This document shows positions 6,136 to 9,733 of a stretch of DNA of 9,733 nt, one piece after another (the stretch's first letter is position 1; every line of letters starts with the position of its first letter). This stretch comes from Methanobacteriota archaeon (lineage in GTDB: Archaea; Thermoplasmatota; Thermoplasmata; RBG-16-68-12), in assembly GCA_005878665.1 (NCBI GenBank), contig VBLR01000093.1, positions 1 through 9,733 on the forward strand, written 5' to 3'. The translations under genes and the position numbers were made by a program. Under the pieces are notes generated by a model. That model was given only the letters and a program-made list of their open reading frames with translations, was not told the origin of the DNA and searched no databases.

Positions 6136-7677
6136 ATGAGGGATCCGAGACCGCCCCGGCGGCGCCCGGACAGCCGGACGGCGCGGCCAGCGCGAGCGAA
6201 GCTGGACCCCGTTCGAACCGTTGCGCGAACGGCGGAGTCCTCCCGCGCGACGCCTTCCGTCCTCCGCGACCTTCGGCGCGATGCCCTCGCAATCTTCCAA
6301 CATGCCCTTGAGAGCGTCGATCCCGAGCGGGCCGTGACGGAGGCCCTGCACCTAGACGGCGATCGCCTTTCGGTTTCTGGAAATCGCATTCCGATGGACG
6401 CGGGACGTTCAACCCACATCCTTGCGATTGGAAAGGCGTCGATGCGCATGTCGAAGGGCGCGCTCCGCCTCCTCCGGCCCGATTCAGGTCTCCTCGTTGC
6501 CCAAGAGATCCCGTCCTCTCCTCCGGGCGGCTTCGAGGTCGTCCGCGCGTCGCATCCGTTGCCCGACCAGGGGAGCCTTCAGGCGGGCGAAGCTGCGATG
6601 CGTTTGATCGACCGGCTCGGACCGGGGGACCTCCTTCTGGTCCTCCTCTCGGGCGGTGCGAGCGCCCTGTTCGAGGCGTCCCCGGTCCCCCTCGATGACC
6701 TGCGGACGGCGACCGTCGAACTGCTCCGTAGCGGGCTCGCCATTCGAGACGTCAATGAGGTCCGCAAGGGCCTTTCTGAGGTCAAAGGAGGTCGCCTCGC
6801 CGAGCGAGCCTCGGCCCGCGGCGCGACGGTGGTCGGTCTCATCCTGTCGGATATCGTCGGGAATCCGATCGACGACATCGGCTCGGGCCCGACCGCCCTG
6901 CACTCTTCGCGAGGTGAGCGGGCGAAGTCAATCCTCGAGCGGCACCGTTTGTGGGATTCGATGCCCGCGACCGTGCAGCGCCTTCTTCGGTCGGCCGCGG
7001 AGGCCCACGGAGTTCGGTCCTCGCTGGCCTCCGGCGCCGTCTACAACGTGATCGTGGCCGACAACGGACGGGCCTGCGAAGCGGCCCGGCAGGAAGCGGA
7101 GCGACGGGGCTATGCCTCGCACATTCTCACGACCCCGATGGAAGGAGAGGCTCGTCAGGCGGGACGGGTCGTGGTTTCGCAGGCTCTTCGATGGAATCCC
7201 GCCGCGCGATCTGTCGCGGTCATCGCCGGAGGAGAGACAACCGTCACGGTCCACGGCGGCGGCCGGGGAGGGCGCAACCAGGAACTCGCGCTGTCGGCCG
7301 CCGAACTCTTGGAGGGCCGACCCGCGGTCCTCCTCGCCTGCGGGACGGATGGCGCCGACGGCAACACGGAGGCCGCCGGCGCGATTGTCGACGGAAGGAC
7401 GATGGCTCGGGCGAGCGCCCTCGGACTGAACCCCGAGGAGTTCCTCGACAACAATGACTCGTATTCGTTCTTCGGCGCGCTCCACGATTTGGTCGTAACA
7501 GGTCCCACGGGCACAAACGTGGCCGACTTGGTCCTGTTCCTCGCCCATCGCCCTGGCCGCGATCGTCGGGAGAGGCTCAGCCGATCTTCCGGACGGGGTC
7601 GCGCGTCACCGCTCGGCAGTTCTCGTTCCGACTCCGCGCACTCGGAGGGCCATGGGGTCTCCGTCCACAGTCATTAA
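6136..7677 (+). CDS. Glycerate 2-kinase, MOFRL/DUF4147 family
   Basis: This 513-residue protein converts D-glycerate and ATP to 2-phosphoglycerate in the family's known members, an entry to lower glycolysis used in archaeal non-phosphorylative Entner-Doudoroff routes. The DUF4147 domain spans about 44-290: AIGKAS with K100, ASHPLPDQ at 138-145, LLSGGASAL at 170-178, NEVRKGLSEVKGGRLA at 207-222, LSDIVGNPIDDIGSGPT at 237-253. The MOFRL domain spans about 357-466: GGETTVTVHGGGRGGRNQE at 365-383, ACGTDGADGNTEAAGAIVDG at 401-420, and TGPTGTNVADL near 455-465. K100 and R380 are at the places of the family's active-site Lys and Arg. Both ends are longer than usual: ~43 Arg/Pro-rich residues before the domain and ~44 Arg/Ser-rich residues after it. 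The ATG lies 1 bp after the transporter stop with no Shine-Dalgarno, which suggests translational coupling. Confidence 0.92.
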   Translation: MRDPRPPRRRPDSRTARPARAKLDPVRTVARTAESSRATPSVLRDLRRDALAIFQHALESVDPERAVTEALHLDGDRLSVSGNRIPMDAGRSTHILAIGKASMRMSKGALRLLRPDSGLLVAQEIPSSPPGGFEVVRASHPLPDQGSLQAGEAAMRLIDRLGPGDLLLVLLSGGASALFEASPVPLDDLRTATVELLRSGLAIRDVNEVRKGLSEVKGGRLAERASARGATVVGLILSDIVGNPIDDIGSGPTALHSSRGERAKSILERHRLWDSMPATVQRLLRSAAEAHGVRSSLASGAVYNVIVADNGRACEAARQEAERRGYASHILTTPMEGEARQAGRVVVSQALRWNPAARSVAVIAGGETTVTVHGGGRGGRNQELALSAAELLEGRPAVLLACGTDGADGNTEAAGAIVDGRTMARASALGLNPEEFLDNNDSYSFFGALHDLVVTGPTGTNVADLVLFLAHRPGRDRRERLSRSSGRGRASPLGSSRSDSAHSEGHGVSVHSH

Positions 7678-7731
7678 TACGCTCTTGGGCCGTGCGGACG
7701 GCGAGGAGGGTCGAAGTTCCAGAGGAGGGTA

Positions 7732-7805
7732 CGGGCCTGCTGGGATTCGAACCCAGGTCAGAGGCTCCGGAGGCCTCTGTCCTATCCAAGCTAGACTACA
7801 GGCCC
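7732..7805 (-). tRNA. tRNA-Arg(CCG): tRNA-Arg (anticodon CCG)
   Basis: The 74-nt minus-strand sequence folds into a full cloverleaf. The acceptor stem is GGGCCTG/CAGGCCC (7 bp), followed by T8-A9. The D stem is GTCT/GGAC with GG in the loop. The anticodon stem is GAGGC/GCCTC with loop CTCCGGA, so the anticodon is CCG, reading CGG. The variable loop is 4 nt, and the T arm is CTGGG-TTCGAAT-CCCAG. The discriminator is G, and the next bases are TAC, so CCA is added after transcription. There is no intron. The upstream secreted-protein gene stops 25 bp before the 5' end. Confidence 0.95.
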
Positions 7806-7827
7806 TCGGCCGCCGAAAGAAGTCCCC

Positions 7828-7837
7828 GGATTAAGGC
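7828..7837 (-). promoter_or_regulatory. candidate box A for tRNA-Arg
   Basis: On the minus strand this reads GCCTTAATCC, centred ~27 nt upstream of the tRNA 5' end. It contains the TAA stop codon (7833-7831) of the preceding gene. Nearly the same string (GGCCTTATCC) lies at the same distance before the start of that preceding gene, which supports reading both as promoter elements. Confidence 0.4.
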
Positions 7838-8580
7838 TTTCCGCGGTGACGGAGCGAGGCGAGTTCCTCTTTCGCTCCGTTCGACCTCTTTGAAGATCGC
7901 TCTATCCGGTCCTTGAGTACCATGACGACGACAACTACGATGGCAATGACGACTGGGACGAGCGCGAGCCAAGCCGCATTCGGCAAGATGAATTGAGCGC
8001 CAGGTAGCGTGGGGGCGGAACCCGGGTTGCCGGGAGTCTGCCAACCGTAGTCCACGTACGTGTAAACGGCTCCGGTCTCCGTCGCGGTCGCGTCGATGTC
8101 CCACGCTGTGATGATCCCAAGCCGAGACTTCGCCACGCTGGCCGAGAGGGTGTCCTGCACGATCGTCGTGGCGCCGCTGAGGTCGATCGGGACGAAGCCG
8201 GTCGCATTCGACGTGAGCATGGTCGTTCGATTCACGTGCGTCACGGCGAAGTGTGTCGCATTATCCTGCCGCGTGTAAAGGCGAATTTGGTACGAAGTGT
8301 TGTCCAGGTTCGCGATCGTGCCCTTCACCTGAATCGTCAGGGTTACGTCGGCACTCGCGTTCGCTGATGTCAGGTGAAGCACGTTCACGCTGTCCGGAAA
8401 CGGGCTCATTGTGAGGTTGCCGTCCGTCAGGACCGCGGTCATGTTCGACGTCCAAAATTCGCCGACGTCGCTCGCCGGGTCGGTGTAGCTGAGATCGAAG
8501 GAAACGGCGGAAACGATGCCCGTGCCGCACGCAAGGACCAGGAGGCCTGACAGAAGCACTCCCGCCAACAGGGCCTTCAC
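7831..8580 (-). CDS. Secreted, C-terminally membrane-anchored, sequon-rich protein of unknown function
   Basis: This 249-residue protein has an N-terminal signal (KALLAGVLLSGLLVLACG, likely cleaved near residues 23-26). An extracellular beta-rich domain (about 26-180) follows, with a DPASDVGEF motif at 34-42 reminiscent of DOMON/CBM9-like sandwiches. After a Pro/Gly linker (182-196) come one TM helix (about 204-222) and a basic cytoplasmic tail. Seven N-glycosylation sequons lie between residues 46 and 127 (N46, N55, N74, N94, N107, N117, N125). The sequence LVLAC could be a degenerate lipobox. I do not recognise a named family; a cell-surface binding or envelope role is inferred. I chose GTG 8580 because the signal peptide begins there and a box A sits 28 nt upstream. 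A GTG at 8634 would add 18 residues ahead of the signal. The S27ae gene ends 93 bp upstream. Confidence 0.75.
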   Translation of the reverse strand: MKALLAGVLLSGLLVLACGTGIVSAVSFDLSYTDPASDVGEFWTSNMTAVLTDGNLTMSPFPDSVNVLHLTSANASADVTLTIQVKGTIANLDNTSYQIRLYTRQDNATHFAVTHVNRTTMLTSNATGFVPIDLSGATTIVQDTLSASVAKSRLGIITAWDIDATATETGAVYTYVDYGWQTPGNPGSAPTLPGAQFILPNAAWLALVPVVIAIVVVVVMVLKDRIERSSKRSNGAKEELASLRHRGKP

Positions 8581-8603
8581 GCGGATACAGGGTCGCGGAC
8601 CCG

Positions 8604-8613
8604 GGATAAGGCC
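8604..8613 (-). promoter_or_regulatory. candidate box A for the secreted-protein gene
   Basis: On the minus strand this reads GGCCTTATCC, centred ~28 nt before GTG 8580, the position expected for a leaderless transcript. No Shine-Dalgarno precedes that GTG. The string is nearly the same as the element before tRNA-Arg. Confidence 0.4.
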
Positions 8614-8673
8614 AATGGTACGGTTATCGAGCACAGGATGCGGTTTCGGTTATTGAGAATGAGAAGAGCCGTC

Positions 8674-8859
8674 TCACTTCTTCGCGAATTCCGTGTAGCC
8701 GCATCGGCCGCACGACACACGGTCGCCGTGTCGCGCGAGGAACACGCCCGGCCCGCACTTCGGGCAGTTCGCCCGCTCCCGTGTGATCCGATTCCCGTCG
8801 ATCCTGTAGAACTTCCGCTTGAGGCCGGCCGTGCCCTTCTCCTTCTTCGCCTCGGCCAT
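8674..8859 (-). CDS. rps27ae: Small ribosomal subunit protein S27ae (eS31), zinc-ribbon protein
   Basis: This 61-residue protein is a complete archaeal S27ae, without the ubiquitin fusion found in eukaryotes. After a short basic N-terminus it has KRKFYRIDGNRITRERANCP, then a zinc ribbon whose ligands are C32, C35, C50 and C53 (CPKC...CGRC). It ends in GYTEFAKK. It binds the head of the 30S subunit. The ATG at 8859 shares its A with the TGA of S24e (TGATG), a 1-nt overlap that points to translational coupling. GAGG (8870-8867) sits 7 nt upstream. A GTG at 8862 is also in frame but is too close to that Shine-Dalgarno. The pairing with S24e is the usual archaeal order. Confidence 0.96.
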   Translation of the reverse strand: MAEAKKEKGTAGLKRKFYRIDGNRITRERANCPKCGPGVFLARHGDRVSCGRCGYTEFAKK

Positions 8860-9422
8860 CACTTCGCCTCTTTCTTCTTGCCTTCAGGCCTCTTCTCAGA
8901 TTTCTTCTCCGCCTTCTTCTCTTCCTTCTTTTCCTCTTTCTTTTCGGCGGGCTTCTTCTCTTCCCTGGCGGGGGGCTTCTTTTCCTCTTTCGGCGCGGCC
9001 TTCTCCGGCTTCGGCTCGGGTTTCGCCTCCGCTTTCGGAGCCTCGGGCTTCGGCGGCGCGACGGGCTTCTCCGGTTTCTCGGCCTTCGGGGCGGCCGCCG
9101 GCTTCTCGGGCTTCGGCGCGGCCTCCTTCTTGACCTCCGGTTCGATCAGCTTGTTGCGGACGAGGATGTGCTTGCGTTCGACCGCGAGCGCTTCCTCTTT
9201 CGTCTTGTAGACTTTCGCCGCTCCCACGGTCTCATATCGGCCGAACGTAGACGCCTGGAAGTCGATCACGACGATGTCCTTCGTCGCCTTGAGTTCCTTC
9301 GCCAGGAAGGCCCGCAGCGCATCCCGCGTCGGCGTCGGCTCCGCCTTGTGCGTCGCCTTGAACGTGACCTCGACCCGCTTCAGGAGCGGATTCTCCTTCC
9401 TCTGGAGGACCTCGAGTTGCAT
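8859..9422 (-). CDS. rps24e: Small ribosomal subunit protein S24e with a long Lys/Glu/Pro/Ala-rich C-terminal tail
   Basis: Residues 1-96 are an ordinary S24e: MQLEVLQRKENPLLKRVEV at the start, HKAEPTPTRDALRAFLA at 25-41, and FGRYETVGAAKVYKTKEEAL at 60-79, then KHILVRNKL. Archaeal S24e usually ends near residue 100. Here about 90 more residues follow that are almost only Lys, Glu, Pro and Ala, first Pro/Ala-rich (about 100-150), then nearly pure Lys/Glu (about 155-187). The tail is expected to be disordered and to extend from the 30S surface; its function is unknown. The ATG at 9422 lies 3 bp after the stop of the dephospho-CoA kinase gene. The 3' end overlaps S27ae by 1 nt, so the three genes are probably one operon. 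Confidence 0.95.
   Translation of the reverse strand: MQLEVLQRKENPLLKRVEVTFKATHKAEPTPTRDALRAFLAKELKATKDIVVIDFQASTFGRYETVGAAKVYKTKEEALAVERKHILVRNKLIEPEVKKEAAPKPEKPAAAPKAEKPEKPVAPPKPEAPKAEAKPEPKPEKAAPKEEKKPPAREEKKPAEKKEEKKEEKKAEKKSEKRPEGKKKEAK
8862..9134 (-). repeat. low-complexity coding tract (purine-rich on the minus strand) for the S24e tail
   Basis: This part of the S24e gene encodes imperfect Lys/Glu/Pro/Ala repeats (units such as APKAEKPEKP and EEKKEEKK). On the plus strand it appears as a long pyrimidine-biased tract, purest at about 8862-8951. Such tracts can vary in length by slippage, and strand asymmetry here is far above that of the neighbours. Confidence 0.6.
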
Positions 9423-9425
9423 CGG

Positions 9426-9733
9426 TTATCGTTCCATCCGCCGCAAGACGTCGAGGGCCCTCGATTTCGCCGTCTCGTCCGCGCGGACGACCACGACGCC
9501 CTGAGACGGCATGCCGTACAGGACCGCCGCGGACGGGGGTGCGAGCGCGATGCAGACGAGGGCGAGAAGGTCCTCTTCGCCTCGGACTTCGACGCGTACC
9601 CGCTCGTCTGACTTAAAGGCTTCGGAGAGCACGCGCCACGCGTCCGGCGTGATCGTCGCCGGCGGATTCGTGAGCCGGAAGACCTTCGACCCGATCCGTT
9701 GGAGCGCCTCTCGCAGTTCGGGATCCTCTTGAC
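9426..9733 (-). CDS. GTP-dependent dephospho-CoA kinase (DUF359), C-terminal part
   Basis: The gene runs off the right edge; 101 C-terminal residues are visible and the frame is open to the last base. They carry the family landmarks NPPATITPDAWRVL (window residues 22-35), the GEEDLLAL acidic motif (51-58), LAPPSAAVLYGMPSQGVVVV (63-82) and a closing helix. This archaeal enzyme phosphorylates dephospho-CoA with GTP, the last step of CoA synthesis, and is unrelated to bacterial CoaE. The family is about 170-190 residues, so the missing N-terminus is probably 70-90 residues. Its TAA is 3 bp before the S24e start, matching the common archaeal order of this kinase, S24e and S27ae. Confidence 0.9.
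   Translation of the reverse strand, partial: QEDPELREALQRIGSKVFRLTNPPATITPDAWRVLSEAFKSDERVRVEVRGEEDLLALVCIALAPPSAAVLYGMPSQGVVVVRADETAKSRALDVLRRMER

Noticed and set aside
5039..6139. Plus-strand 366-codon frame within the transporter gene
   Set aside because: It is a shifted frame of the 11-TM protein; it has no hydrophobic segments and is Arg/Pro/Gly-rich.
7678..7731. A terminator between the convergent glycerate kinase and tRNA-Arg
   Set aside because: The 54 bp contain no T-run on either strand and no clear hairpin, so I cannot support one.
7652..7916. Plus-strand small open frames across the tRNA
   Set aside because: They are antisense translations of tRNA-Arg and flanks, a common false gene call.
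8638..9210. Plus-strand frame rich in Phe/Ser (FFSSFFSS), resembling a membrane or repeat protein
   Set aside because: It is the reverse complement of the Lys/Glu-rich S24e tail.
1..9733. CRISPR arrays, insertion sequences, integrase genes or attachment sites
   Set aside because: I saw no direct-repeat array, transposase or integrase motif, or duplicated tRNA end. The tRNA-Arg shows no nearby repeated 3' segment in the window.

Overview
The window looks archaeal, GC-rich, and probably chromosomal. Three things point to Archaea. There is a run of genes for GTP-dependent dephospho-CoA kinase, ribosomal protein S24e and ribosomal protein S27ae, families confined to Archaea and eukaryotes or to Archaea alone. 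The tRNA-Arg gene has no encoded CCA. Several genes have box A-like elements about 28 nt before the start codon and no Shine-Dalgarno sequence, as expected of leaderless archaeal transcripts. A high-GC member of the Thermoplasmatota is my guess, by inference only.

Left part (1-7677), hydroxy-acid metabolism. A membrane protein (antiporter-like C-terminus) runs out at 169. It is followed by a LutC-type LUD protein (196-846) and a long LutB-type iron-sulfur protein fused to a GlpC/LutA-like CCG domain (872-2959). A GlcD/Dld-type FAD-linked oxidase lies convergently (4347-2962), with only 2 bp between the two stop codons. On the other side of a 245-bp divergent spacer, an 11-TM Nramp-like transporter (4593-6134) and a MOFRL-family glycerate 2-kinase (6136-7677) form a tight pair. 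Read together, the transporter would import a small hydroxy acid (lactate, glycolate or glycerate). The FAD subunit plus LutB/LutC-type Fe-S subunits would oxidise it and pass electrons on. Glycerate kinase would feed glycerate into lower glycolysis. The substrate is inferred, not shown.

Right part (7678-9733), all on the minus strand. Reading in the direction of transcription: the C-terminal 101 residues of GTP-dependent dephospho-CoA kinase, S24e with an 85-90-residue Lys/Glu/Pro/Ala tail, S27ae overlapping S24e by 1 nt, a sequon-rich secreted membrane-anchored protein of unknown function, and tRNA-Arg(CCG).

The points most worth a second look are four. The Nramp-like protein lacks both metal-binding motifs and sits beside glycerate kinase. 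The LutB-CCG fusion has a first CCG domain that has lost its cysteines. S24e carries a charged low-complexity tail. Two minus-strand transcription units share a nearly identical box A.
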